A stretch of DNA of 64,000 nucleotides from Thalassospira sp. HJ (GTDB lineage Bacteria > Pseudomonadota > Alphaproteobacteria > Rhodospirillales > Thalassospiraceae): contig NZ_JYII01000010.1 of the NCBI RefSeq assembly GCF_000948415.1, forward strand, positions 558,001 to 622,000, read 5' to 3'. Under the pieces are notes generated by a model that saw nothing but the letters and a program-made list of their open reading frames with translations, made no database searches and was not told the origin of the DNA. Numbering within the stretch: the stretch's first letter is position 1; each line of letters opens with the position of its first letter. A program made the position numbers and the translations under genes. Positions 43,720 to 52,566 of this stretch are shown piece by piece.

Positions 43720-45120
43720 ATGGCAGTTGGCGGCATTCATAACTCCCGCCTGCTGATTGACGCTGTTGCGCTTGAGCGCAGAGTTGCCTTGATCGAAAAT
43801 GATCGTCTGACTCGACTATGGATTGATCGGGGTGGGCCGGCGCGGTTTGATATTCATCTTGGACGTATTTCCAAACTGATGCCGGAAATGGCAGCGGCCA
43901 TGGTCGCTCTTGATGGCATTCCTGACGGGCTTCTTCCCTTTGATCGCTATAACGGCCCGCTTCATGAAGGGCAGTGGGTTCTGGTGCAGATTTCCCGCCT
44001 TGGCTTTGAAGACAAGGGTGTCAAGCTTACCGGGCGGATTGCGATCGAAGGTGTCGGTATGATCCTGCGCCCAAGCGCAAACCATATTGAATTGCCGCGC
44101 AAGCTCAAAGATGACGGCAGACGCGCCGAACTTCAGGAATTGCTGAGTGCGCTTCAAACAGACGGTGATGGCATCATGTTGCGTTCCGTCGCACTCGACT
44201 GGACGCTTGAGGCCATCACAGCCGAATACAAACTTCTGAAAGCGCAGTGGCAAAAGGCCCAAAAGTCGCTGTCTGATGCGTCAAAACCAAAATTGGTCAG
44301 CAAGGCCCAATCGGAAACCGATCAGGTCATTGAACGCCACCTGATGGCGGGTGGTGAATGTATCGTCGATGGCACGGACGAATTCGTGCGCTTGCGTGGC
44401 TTGCTGACCATGCTGGGCAAGTCTGATGATCACCTTAAGCGTCATGTTGGAAGTCGCCTGCTGTTTGACGATCAGGACGTTGAGGACGAAATAGCGTCTG
44501 CCGTGGTACCGCGCGTAGACCTGTCAGGGGGCGGGTGGATCGCGATTGACTTGGCAACCGCCCTTTGTGCAATTGATGTCAATGCGGCGGGGGCAGAGGC
44601 CGGCCGTGACAGTGAAGCCCAGGCGGTCGAGGTTAATTTGCGTGCGGCAAACGAGATCGTGCATCAGATCCGTCTGCGCAATATTGGCGGCCTTGTCGTG
44701 ATTGACCCGCTGCGGATGAAATCCCGCGCCGGGCGTGACAAGTTCGATGCGGCAATGCGCGGTGCCTTTGGCCCGGAACTTGATGGTGCGGTCCAGATTG
44801 GCGGCTTTACGCGATTGGGGCTTTATGAGTTCAGCCGCCAGCGCGGAGGCGAATCGCTTCACGCGGAACTGTTTGCCAAACAGGAACATCTGCCGCTTTT
44901 GATGGAAGCTGCGCTGAATTCGGTACTGCGCGCTGTTGTGGCGGAAAGCCGAAACGGGGTGACAGGTAACGTCACTCTGTCGGTCAGCCCCGGTGTAGCA
45001 AGGGGGGGTGCGAACCGCAGTGATGCGATCCAGATCCTGACAAATGCCTTTGGGACTGCGCCGCAAATTGTCGTGGACCTGACGCTTGAAAACGATGCCT
45101 ATCGGTTGGAGATACACTAG
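43720..45120 (+). CDS. rng: Ribonuclease E/G family protein
   Basis: A 466-residue endoribonuclease of the RNase E/G family with an N-terminal S1-like RNA-binding part (about 35-115) and the catalytic domain whose two metal-binding aspartates are in CAIDVNAAG and VVIDPLRM. The CPxCxG zinc-link motif that joins RNase E/G dimers is absent after the second Asp, so this is a divergent short type that probably assembles differently. It lies in a tight maf-rng-yacG run, translationally coupled on both sides. Confidence 0.88.
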   Translation: MAVGGIHNSRLLIDAVALERRVALIENDRLTRLWIDRGGPARFDIHLGRISKLMPEMAAAMVALDGIPDGLLPFDRYNGPLHEGQWVLVQISRLGFEDKGVKLTGRIAIEGVGMILRPSANHIELPRKLKDDGRRAELQELLSALQTDGDGIMLRSVALDWTLEAITAEYKLLKAQWQKAQKSLSDASKPKLVSKAQSETDQVIERHLMAGGECIVDGTDEFVRLRGLLTMLGKSDDHLKRHVGSRLLFDDQDVEDEIASAVVPRVDLSGGGWIAIDLATALCAIDVNAAGAEAGRDSEAQAVEVNLRAANEIVHQIRLRNIGGLVVIDPLRMKSRAGRDKFDAAMRGAFGPELDGAVQIGGFTRLGLYEFSRQRGGESLHAELFAKQEHLPLLMEAALNSVLRAVVAESRNGVTGNVTLSVSPGVARGGANRSDAIQILTNAFGTAPQIVVDLTLENDAYRLEIH

Positions 45121-45121
45121 C

Positions 45122-45322
45122 ATGAACGAAAAAAAGACAACGAAAACAGCCAGCTCCGACTGCGTCGTTTGTGGCAAGCCGGCTGATGAAAAATACAAGC
45201 CGTTTTGCTCGAAACGCTGTGCGGATCGCGACCTTGGCAAATGGATGAATGAAAGCTATGCCATCCCCGCCAGCGAGCCGCCAGAGTATCTCGAAGACCT
45301 TGAAGATGAAGAAGAATTTTAA
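45122..45322 (+). CDS. yacG: DNA gyrase inhibitor YacG (DUF329, zinc-binding)
   Basis: A 66-residue zinc protein with CVVCGKP and FCSKRCADRDLGKW, giving the four zinc-binding cysteines of YacG, and an acidic C-terminal tail (YLEDLEDEEEF). E. coli YacG inhibits DNA gyrase. It starts one base after the rng stop. Confidence 0.93.
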   Translation: MNEKKTTKTASSDCVVCGKPADEKYKPFCSKRCADRDLGKWMNESYAIPASEPPEYLEDLEDEEEF

Positions 45323-45439
45323 CGCGACGCGGGATCTCAAAAAAAATGCGATTTGAGGCTGGACAAGCCCCAAAGGAGTTTGTATAACCCCGCTCGTTCC
45401 GCAGGGAACACTCCGGAAACGGAGACGAAAGTCGGATTT

Positions 45440-45515
45440 GCCCAGGTAGCTCAGTTGGTAGAGCAGTGGACTGAAAATCCGCGTGTCGGTGGTTCGAGTC
45501 CGCCCCTGGGCACCA
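45440..45515 (+). tRNA. tRNA-Phe(GAA)
   Basis: A 76-base cloverleaf with anticodon loop CTGAAAA (anticodon GAA), a GGTTCGAGTCC T-arm and encoded CCA. It lies just after yacG and is followed by a strong terminator. Confidence 0.98.
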
Positions 45516-45530
45516 TCTTTCGGTAGCCAA

Positions 45531-45559
45531 AAAAACCCGGCCTTCTGGCCGGGTTTTTT
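45531..45559 (+). terminator. Rho-independent terminator after tRNA-Phe
   Basis: A 9-bp GC-rich stem (45534-45542 with 45547-45555), a TTCT loop and a run of six T, 19 bases after the tRNA. Confidence 0.93.
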
Positions 45560-45585
45560 GTTTTTCAGCTCGCATGAGTTCCGTT

Positions 45586-46032
45586 CTAGTCGCGGATTGG
45601 CAGATCAAACGTGACCTTCTCGCCGTTGACTGCCGTACCCGCCCCTTGCATGGTTCCTTGCTCGGTCAGTCGGAAGTTTCCGGCGGCATAGCTATCATCC
45701 GGACAGATCAGTTCCCACCAGCCGTGAGCGGGCGCCAACCTGTCGTCACGGACGAATTTTCCGAGGCAGGTCTGGGCGCCATAGACATCAATCATGCCGC
45801 CAAAGGCATTGGCGCGAAGCTTGGTGTCATAGCGTGAAAACGGACCGATACGCGACCAGTTCAGATTGATTTTGACCATCTTGTCGGTGGTATAGGGCAC
45901 GGTGTCTTGTGATTCCGCCTGTTTGGCCTGCCACGCATCGTAACTGATTTCCCGGGTGGTTTCGCAGCCACCAATAAACAGGGCGACACCCATGATCAGG
46001 GCTGTTTTCAAAGTCCGGGATTGGGTAAGCAT
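45586..46032 (-). CDS. Uncharacterised lipoprotein
   Basis: A 148-residue protein with a lipoprotein signal (LTQSRTLKTALIMGVALFIGGC; lipobox Cys near residue 23), so it is anchored to a membrane in the periplasm. The mature part has YDAWQAKQAESQDTV, WSRIGPFSRYDTKLRAN and two further cysteines (TCLGKF and LICPDD) that may form a disulfide. Family not recognised. The MLTQSRTL start at 46032 is chosen because only there does the lipobox lie at the right place. Confidence 0.75.
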   Translation of the reverse strand: MLTQSRTLKTALIMGVALFIGGCETTREISYDAWQAKQAESQDTVPYTTDKMVKINLNWSRIGPFSRYDTKLRANAFGGMIDVYGAQTCLGKFVRDDRLAPAHGWWELICPDDSYAAGNFRLTEQGTMQGAGTAVNGEKVTFDLPIRD

Positions 46033-46450
46033 CTTCGCCCTCTGGCAGGTTGATTTTGAACAGACTGTAACTGACATAACGCAATACGCAAATGCTGCGT
46101 TGCTGTTATCAATATAAGGCATCGCAATCACCCAGAATCGCCATTGCATCAATGCCTTGATACGGGGGATTGCAGATGTGAAAGGATAAGGTTTTTGCCA
46201 GCAATCCGGGCCAAATGAACGCGATCCAGTCAGATTGTTTTCAAATGAAAATAGATGCCTGAGCAAAGTGCTGATCGGTCGTTTAAGGCTTGATTTCGAG
46301 GGCATTTCTGCCTTTTGTTGCGAAAATCTTACATTTCGCTACCATCATTCCCGCTTCGTGTTTCAACCCGCTGAAACATAAAATTGGTTACTACTTGGTG
46401 GCGGAACAGCGTGGGCTGCGCTGTGACAATAACTCGCGTAGGGGAACCAG
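46033..46450. other. Intergenic region between lipoprotein and CYTH-CHAD genes
   Basis: About 420 bases between divergent genes. No reading frame with family features, RNA gene or clear repeat seen. It should hold both promoters. Confidence 0.5.
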
Positions 46451-47998
46451 ATGGCCGAGAAGCAGATCGAGATCGAACTTAAACTTCGCATCGATCCGAA
46501 ACATGTTGCGCGCCTCAAAAGCGCGCCGGTCCTACGCGAGGTCAAGGAAGGTCGTCGTCTGGTGACCACACACCTTGTCTCCATCTATCACGACACGCCG
46601 AAACTCTCGTTGGCTGAAAAGGGCCTTGCTGTCCGCCTGCGCAAAAAGGGTGCCCATGGCTGGGAACAGACCGTCAAGGCAACCAATGGCCTGCGTGAAG
46701 CGCTTCCGGAACGCAATGAATGGACGGTCGAGCTTGAAGAGGGTGTTCTTGATCTTGATCGCTTCACCGACAAGGACGTCAAAAAGCTTCTCAAGAAGTT
46801 TGTGAAGAAAAAGAAGATCGACCGCATTTTTGAAAGCGATCTTAAACGCGGAGCGGTTGACCTGACCTATCGTGATGCGGTGATGGAACTTGCCATTGAT
46901 CAGGGTGTTGTCCGGTCCGGCGAGAAGGAAGTCCCGATTTCCGAGGTCGAGTTCGAGCTTAAAAAAGGCCATCCCGCCGCGTTGTTTGATCTTGCGCTTG
47001 AGCTGCAGCGCACAGTGCCGCTGTTGCTTAGCATGCGCTCAAAGGCATCGCGCGGGCGTGATCTTTATCTGGGTAAGGGACCCGGCGCCTATCGTGCAGC
47101 AGCCGTCCAATTGACGCCGGATATGTCGGCAGAAACCGCTTTCCGTGCAGTGATTGCGCAGGGCCTTACGATGATCCTCAGCAACGAGGTCTGTGTTCGT
47201 CAGGATCTCGATATCGAAGGTTGCCATCAGATGCGGGTTGGTATGCGCCGTCTTCGGGTGGCACTCAACCTGTTTAAGAAAAACCTGCCAGCCGGCGAGG
47301 CCGTCTTGCTGCATCGGTTGTTGAAGCTGTGTAGCAAGGGGCTTGATGGGCTTCGCGATTGGGACGTGTTCCTGACCGAGACACTGCCGATGATCGAGGA
47401 ACGGTTCCCTGATCACACAGGTGTTGGAGAACTGCGCAAGGCTGCTGAAAAGCAACGCGAAGCAGCGCTTGCGAATGCACGCAAGATGCTTGATCAGCCG
47501 GAATACGGACAGTTGCTTTTGCTGCTCGGTGCTTGGGCGAGCTATTCCCGTTGGGCGTCCGGGGCGAGTGCCGCACAGATGAAGGCGATGGCCGCACCGG
47601 TTTCGGAAATGGCCGAGCCGCTCCTAGAGCAGGCCTATAAACGTGTGACCAAACGCGGTGATCACGTTGCTGGCCTAACTACACCACAACTTCATGCGCT
47701 TCGTTTGGATGTCAAACAGATGCGTTATGGGACGGAGTTCTTTGGGGCCATTTACGGTGCAAAAAAGGTCAAGAAGTTCCGCTCCAAACTGACCACGATG
47801 CAGGAAATCCTGGGGCAGCTTCAGGATGCTGCCATTGCAGAAGCGCGCTTGATGGCCTTGACGCCACAACTTTCAAAAGATGGTATGGTTGCAGTTGGTC
47901 TGGTGTCAGGCTGGTTTGCTGCACGCGCTGATCATCGGCTTCTGGGGATTGCCACGGCCATGGCAGACTTTGCCGATCAGAAGATGTTTTGGAAATGA
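46451..47998 (+). CDS. CYTH and CHAD domain protein (probable inorganic triphosphatase)
   Basis: A 515-residue protein joining an N-terminal CYTH domain (about 4-200, with the ExExK motif EIELKLRID and the paired basic and acidic strands of the triphosphate tunnel) and a C-terminal CHAD domain (about 215-510, with conserved His in EGCHQMRVGMRRLRVAL and HALRLDVKQMRYGTEF). CYTH proteins of this build (E. coli YgiF) hydrolyse inorganic triphosphate, and CHAD binds polyphosphate. A role in polyphosphate metabolism is likely. Its last bases overlap the next gene. Confidence 0.88.
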   Translation: MAEKQIEIELKLRIDPKHVARLKSAPVLREVKEGRRLVTTHLVSIYHDTPKLSLAEKGLAVRLRKKGAHGWEQTVKATNGLREALPERNEWTVELEEGVLDLDRFTDKDVKKLLKKFVKKKKIDRIFESDLKRGAVDLTYRDAVMELAIDQGVVRSGEKEVPISEVEFELKKGHPAALFDLALELQRTVPLLLSMRSKASRGRDLYLGKGPGAYRAAAVQLTPDMSAETAFRAVIAQGLTMILSNEVCVRQDLDIEGCHQMRVGMRRLRVALNLFKKNLPAGEAVLLHRLLKLCSKGLDGLRDWDVFLTETLPMIEERFPDHTGVGELRKAAEKQREAALANARKMLDQPEYGQLLLLLGAWASYSRWASGASAAQMKAMAAPVSEMAEPLLEQAYKRVTKRGDHVAGLTTPQLHALRLDVKQMRYGTEFFGAIYGAKKVKKFRSKLTTMQEILGQLQDAAIAEARLMALTPQLSKDGMVAVGLVSGWFAARADHRLLGIATAMADFADQKMFWK

Positions 47999-48579
47999 GG
48001 TTTCCCGGATTATTCCTTGATTGGGAATTCTTCGAGAATGTGTTTCGGTTGGTTATCCGCCCGATACTGGCGTTATTCTTTACGTTTGAAGCGCCTGAGG
48101 CTATTGACGATCAGATTGTAAGCCGGGCCATGCAGTTGAATATTGCAGAGGCTTCCGGCAGAACAGTGACGTCTGTAAGCGAAGTTGAGCGCACTGGCAT
48201 CTATGAGGGCGCCGAGTTTGCCCAAAAATGGATACTGGATGATGGGCGGGGGTATGTCCGTATCGGGTTCTGGGATGCAGGTGTTCCAAGGGGGGCGGAA
48301 AGCCTTGCTGTTTCAAGGAAGAACTTTGAAAGAAATGCTGCAGTTCTGATTAAACATAAAAAGCTTGTGAAGAAAGTGTCGCATCCAAATGGTGCCGAAG
48401 GAATGGTTGCCTTTGGCGACGGTGTAAAACACCAGCGCTGCTCCTTTGGCTTGGCTGTATTAAACCTTGATGCGTATCAAGGTTTCGACACCTTGATTGA
48501 TACTGCGATATGCTCCAACGGCCCGTTAAAGCCAAACAGCGTTGAAAACCTGATCTGGTATCTAAAAATGGAACCGTGA
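47995..48579 (+). CDS. Hypothetical protein overlapping the CYTH-CHAD gene
   Basis: A 194-residue protein whose ATG overlaps the stop of the CYTH-CHAD gene (ATGA), so it is translated from the same message. An N-terminal hydrophobic stretch (VFRLVIRPILALFFTF, about 17-32) may be a membrane anchor. The rest is mixed and without a family I know. Codon use is AT-richer than the preceding gene. It converges with the photolyase gene, the stops being only about 11 bases apart. Confidence 0.6.
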   Translation: MRFPGLFLDWEFFENVFRLVIRPILALFFTFEAPEAIDDQIVSRAMQLNIAEASGRTVTSVSEVERTGIYEGAEFAQKWILDDGRGYVRIGFWDAGVPRGAESLAVSRKNFERNAAVLIKHKKLVKKVSHPNGAEGMVAFGDGVKHQRCSFGLAVLNLDAYQGFDTLIDTAICSNGPLKPNSVENLIWYLKMEP

Positions 48580-48590
48580 TCAGAGCATGC

Positions 48591-50069
48591 TTACGCAGCA
48601 GCCTTTTTCATGTCCTGATAGGCGCCAAGAGCCCGTTCACGGCCTTCCTTGAGGCCGACTAGGGGTTCGGGGTATGTCTTGCCCAACGTCACGCCAGCGG
48701 CCTTTAGGATAAGCGGGGAGGCTTCCCAAGGCTTGTGAATATATTGTTCGGGCATGTCGCGCAGTTCGGGCACCCATTGACGAACATAGTCGCCCTTGGG
48801 ATCAAACTTTTCGCCCTGAAGCACCGGGTTGAAAATGCGGAAATAGGGGGCGGCATCGGCGCCGCATCCACCTATCCATTGCCATGAAAACGGATTGTTG
48901 GCCGGGCAGGCATCGACAAGCGTGTCATCAAACCACGCCAGACCATCCTGCCAATGGATCAGAAGGTGCTTTACGAGGATCGAGCCGACAATCATCCGCA
49001 CCCGGTTATGCATGTAGCCGGTGTGCCAAAGTTCGCGCATGCCGGCATCAACAATCGGAAAGCCTGTCTGGCCTTTTTGCCAGGCAAGAAGGCCCTTTGC
49101 TTCGTCGGCCCACGGGAAATGCTTGAACTGGCTTTGTAACGGGACAGTGCGGAGGTCCTCGGCGTGAAACAGAATGTGATGGGCGAATTCCCGCCAGCCG
49201 AGCTCGGATATGAATTTCGATGCGGTCTTGCCTTTACCGGGATTGGCATCGGCATAGTGACTGGCGGCATGCCAGACCTGATAGGGGCTGATTTCGCCAA
49301 AGCGTAAATGCGGAGATAATTCGGACGTCACCCGATGATCGGGGCGATCGCGCATGTCGGCGTAATCGGTAAGTCGATCATCGATAAAATCAAACAGCTG
49401 GTCTTTGGCACCCTGCTCGCCGGGGGTGAAACGCTCACCAAGGCCACCGGCCCAGTCAACGGGCTTTGGCGAGAGGTCAAAATCGGAAATGTTGATTTGC
49501 CCGGAAACCTCGCCCTTGAACAGCGCCATGCTGTCGGGTGCCCCGTGGGGTTCGCGCGGTGGCGGGAGCTTCTGACACGCGCGCCAGAACGGACTATAGA
49601 CCTTGAAATCGGTTCCCGAACCGGTTTTGACATCCCATGGTTCGAACAGAAGATTGGCTTTGTGGCTTTCACACGTCAGGCCGTGGTCCAGAAGGGCTGA
49701 CTTGATGTCGGTATCGCGCTTGGTTGACGGCTTGTCATAAACCCGGTTCCAGAATACGGTCTGAACAGCTTTCTCGTCAGCGATACCTTGCAGAACGGTT
49801 TTTGCATCCCCCGTAAACAGGCGAAGGGCGCGATCCGATTTGCTGTCGCCAAGTTCGGCGATGTCATTGTTCAGCGCAGACAGGCTTTGTTCCAGCCACC
49901 ATTTAGTGGCCCCGCCCAACTGATCGGCAATCACCGGATCAAGGATAAAGACCGGAAGCACAGCGCCATCATTTTGCTTGGCCCATTTCGCGGCTGCCAG
50001 AAGGGCCGGATTGTCCGCCAGTCGAAGGTCGCTTCGAAACCACATAAGGGCGATCGGGCGTTCAGTCAT
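48591..50069 (-). CDS. phrB: Deoxyribodipyrimidine photolyase
   Basis: A 492-residue light-dependent DNA repair enzyme that splits cyclobutane pyrimidine dimers using FAD and an antenna cofactor. It shows WFRSDLRLADNPAL at the start, the FAD-binding region with GWREFAHHILFH and GFPIVDAGMRELWHTGYMHN, and the C-terminal NPFSWQWIGGCGADAAPYFR motif typical of class I CPD photolyases. The MTERPIALM start at 50069 with AGGAAG upstream is used. 119 bases separate it from the MocR gene. Confidence 0.95.
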   Translation of the reverse strand: MTERPIALMWFRSDLRLADNPALLAAAKWAKQNDGAVLPVFILDPVIADQLGGATKWWLEQSLSALNNDIAELGDSKSDRALRLFTGDAKTVLQGIADEKAVQTVFWNRVYDKPSTKRDTDIKSALLDHGLTCESHKANLLFEPWDVKTGSGTDFKVYSPFWRACQKLPPPREPHGAPDSMALFKGEVSGQINISDFDLSPKPVDWAGGLGERFTPGEQGAKDQLFDFIDDRLTDYADMRDRPDHRVTSELSPHLRFGEISPYQVWHAASHYADANPGKGKTASKFISELGWREFAHHILFHAEDLRTVPLQSQFKHFPWADEAKGLLAWQKGQTGFPIVDAGMRELWHTGYMHNRVRMIVGSILVKHLLIHWQDGLAWFDDTLVDACPANNPFSWQWIGGCGADAAPYFRIFNPVLQGEKFDPKGDYVRQWVPELRDMPEQYIHKPWEASPLILKAAGVTLGKTYPEPLVGLKEGRERALGAYQDMKKAAA

Positions 50070-50188
50070 CTGTCTTCCTGTGTGATTTGGTAATTTCCGG
50101 GGGGGGTGAAGCCAAAGGGGGAGAGAGCGACACGACTGTGACAGCGTATAGAGGGAAAGTCGAGGCGCTCTCTCTGGCTCGGGGTACA

Positions 50189-51709
50189 TCAAGACATACG
50201 GCGGATGGTTCGGACCAGTTCACCGAAACTTTCCGAAAGCACATCTTTTTTCCAACCGGCAAAACCAAGTACCAGTCCGCGTACAGGAGAGGGCTCATTT
50301 CCCGGGCGGGGCCGGTGGAAATAAGACGACAGTGCACGGCAATCGAGCCCTGCCTTGACCAACTCTTCCTGCATTCTGATGTCATCCTGATCACTGATCG
50401 AACGGGCACAGAGGTGCAAGCCGCCGTCTGACGGCATCACTGACAGAATATCGGAGGCCTGATCCGTAATCAGGTTCATCAGATGCGCACGCCGTTCACC
50501 ATATTGCATGCGCATCTTGCGCACGTGACTGCCAAAATGCCCCTCGGCGAAGAACGCACCAAGGGCAGCCTGTGTGGTTGGTGCAGGCACACCATCGGCA
50601 AATCCGCGAATGCCGCGAAAGGCCGGAACCAGTGCCCGAGGCAGGACAAGATAGCCAAGCCGGATACCCGGGAACAGCACACGTGAGAACGTGCCGACAT
50701 AGATCACCCGGTTATCGGTGTCCAAACCTTGCAGGGATGAAAGCGGTGGCCCGTCATAGCGATAGTCGCTGTCATAATCATCCTCGACAATCCAGGCATC
50801 GTTATCGCGCGCCCATTGCAAAAGCGACAAGCGCCGCGCAAGCGAAAGGGTCGTGCCCAACGGATAATTTCGCGACGGGGTGGTCACGACAATCCGGGCC
50901 GGCGAGGGTGTTTTGCCAAGACCGTCAACATCCAGTCCGTCTTCATCAACGGTGACGGGCTGCACAACTGCACCACTTGCCGCGAGGACCCCGCGAATGC
51001 CCTCATAACCCGGATCTTCGGTGGCGATGATATCGTCCGGATCAACAAGGGCACGGGCAGCAAGATCAAGTGCCTGTTGGGCGCCCGAAACAATCATGAC
51101 CTGATCGGTATCGCAATTGACCCCGCGCGATTGCCGCAGCCATTTGGCGATTTCAGTCCGAAGCAACGGCAAACCAAGCGGATCATCGGGAATGGTCAGA
51201 TCAATATCGGGCGCGCGCCATGACCGGCGCAGCAACCGCGCCCAAAGATCAAAGGGAAAGCCATCAAGATCGGGGGTCGCCGGGTTAAACGGGCGGGCCA
51301 CGCGGAAGCGCGGAAAGCGGCGCTGATAGGTCAGCATGCGCTGGGCACTTTGGCTGAGCGGCAAGGGGCGGTCCTTGGTTGCCGTGTTGTGGCTATCCTT
51401 GGCAGTGGCGCCGGTTTGCATGTCCCGGTCGGGCAGAGCGCGGGCGACAAAGCTTCCGGCACCGACGCGCGTTTCAAGATAGCCTTCCGAAGTCAGCAGA
51501 TCGAAACTGGTCACCACCGTATTACGCGAAATGCCAAGCGATTTTGCCAGATCACGACTTGCCGGCAGGCGTTCGCCCGGATGCAGGCGCCCATCAAGAA
51601 TGGCCGATCTGATGCCGTGATACAGGCGGCGATAAGCCGTTGTACCGCCCGTGTCCCCGGCTTTGTCGGACTGGCTTGGATAAATCCAGCTGTAATCACT
51701 GCGTGGCAT
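50189..51709 (-). CDS. MocR/PdxR-type transcription regulator (GntR HTH + aminotransferase fold)
   Basis: A 506-residue regulator with an N-terminal GntR winged helix (about 22-90, including GERLPASRDLAKSLGISRNT) fused to a fold-type I aminotransferase domain (about 140-500; SGAQQALDLAARALVDP, DDYDSDYRYDGPPLSSLQ). Relatives bind PLP and control vitamin B6 or amino-compound genes. In the lysine motif the sequence is GTFSRVLFPGIRLGYLV: residue 343 is Arg where the PLP-bonding Lys is expected. It is divergent from a flavin split-barrel gene across a long inverted repeat that fits its operator. Confidence 0.9.
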   Translation of the reverse strand: MPRSDYSWIYPSQSDKAGDTGGTTAYRRLYHGIRSAILDGRLHPGERLPASRDLAKSLGISRNTVVTSFDLLTSEGYLETRVGAGSFVARALPDRDMQTGATAKDSHNTATKDRPLPLSQSAQRMLTYQRRFPRFRVARPFNPATPDLDGFPFDLWARLLRRSWRAPDIDLTIPDDPLGLPLLRTEIAKWLRQSRGVNCDTDQVMIVSGAQQALDLAARALVDPDDIIATEDPGYEGIRGVLAASGAVVQPVTVDEDGLDVDGLGKTPSPARIVVTTPSRNYPLGTTLSLARRLSLLQWARDNDAWIVEDDYDSDYRYDGPPLSSLQGLDTDNRVIYVGTFSRVLFPGIRLGYLVLPRALVPAFRGIRGFADGVPAPTTQAALGAFFAEGHFGSHVRKMRMQYGERRAHLMNLITDQASDILSVMPSDGGLHLCARSISDQDDIRMQEELVKAGLDCRALSSYFHRPRPGNEPSPVRGLVLGFAGWKKDVLSESFGELVRTIRRMS

Positions 51710-51722
51710 TGCTGGTGGCCTC

Positions 51723-51781
51723 GATCAAATTGGTTCTGTCATTTTTATTATAATGGACCTTTTGGAAAGTCCAATTTGATC
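51723..51781. promoter_or_regulatory. Divergent promoter with 11-bp inverted repeat, likely MocR operator
   Basis: GATCAAATTGG (51723-51733) and CCAATTTGATC (51771-51781) are perfect inverted repeats. Between them the palindrome ATTATAAT (51747-51754) offers a TATAAT -10 on both strands. On the minus strand TTGGAC (51769-51774) stands 16 bases upstream of it, a good sigma-70 promoter for the MocR gene whose -35 lies inside the right repeat arm. On the plus strand no good -35 exists, as expected if the regulator activates the divergent gene. Confidence 0.65.
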
Positions 51782-51831
51782 CATGATCGGGCCAAATTCG
51801 ACGCCTGATATTTTGACTACGAGGTCCCGCC

Positions 51832-52458
51832 ATGTCTGAACAATACGAAGTCCATCCCCACACCAAAGTTGTCCGGGGTCATAACCGGGCAAGTTATGAC
51901 CCCGGACAGATTCACGGCATAATCGATGACGCCCTGATCTGTCATGTTGGCACTGTGATTGATGGACGTCCGGTGATGATCCCGACGGCCCATTGGCGCG
52001 TGGGGGAGCGCATTTATATCCATGGCGCATCCAAGAACCGGATTTTGGCCGCGATTGCGGATGGGGCCGAGGCCTGCTTGTGTATCACGCTTCTTGATGG
52101 TTTGGTGATGGCACGGTCTGCCTTTCACCATTCGGCTAATTACCGCTCTGTGATCATCTATGGCAAGGGCACACTGGTTGCTGATGACGCGGGCAAGATG
52201 GAACATTCGCGCCTGTTTACCGAAAAACTCGAACCCGGCCGCTGGGAGCAGATCCGCCATCCCAACAAACAGGAGCTCAAGGCCACCATGTTCCTTGGCT
52301 TTGATTTGAACGAGGTTTCGGCAAAGGTCCGTAGCGGTGATCCGGTCGATGACGAGGAAGACTATGACCTTGATGTCTGGGCCGGGGTATTACCGTGTGC
52401 AACGGTATGGGGTGCACCGATTGATGATACGCGTTTGAAGCCCGGAATTGTGCGTTAG
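51832..52458 (+). CDS. Pyridoxamine 5'-phosphate oxidase-like FMN-binding protein
   Basis: A 208-residue flavin split-barrel protein (PNPOx-like family). The fold is visible in DALICHVGTVIDGRPVMIPTA, RIYIHGASKNRIL and the FHHSANYRSVIIYGKGTL strand. Family members bind FMN, or F420 or haem in some branches, and reduce or oxidise small substrates. Being divergent from a PLP-type MocR regulator suggests it is that regulator's target and acts on a B6-related or amino compound. It is not the canonical PdxH. Confidence 0.85.
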   Translation: MSEQYEVHPHTKVVRGHNRASYDPGQIHGIIDDALICHVGTVIDGRPVMIPTAHWRVGERIYIHGASKNRILAAIADGAEACLCITLLDGLVMARSAFHHSANYRSVIIYGKGTLVADDAGKMEHSRLFTEKLEPGRWEQIRHPNKQELKATMFLGFDLNEVSAKVRSGDPVDDEEDYDLDVWAGVLPCATVWGAPIDDTRLKPGIVR

Positions 52459-52566
52459 CCTTAAAACCCGAATGACTAATTGTCAGTTCTGCTTGCATCT
52501 GACCCTGTGTTGATGTGTGCTCTAAGATCTAATGATATCTTGGGGCGTGCCGCAACGCAGGGTTAG

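Noticed and set aside
46033..46305. Longer N-terminus of the lipoprotein gene up to 46305
   Set aside because: It would bury the lipobox about 115 residues inside the protein. The start at 46032 makes a proper lipoprotein signal.
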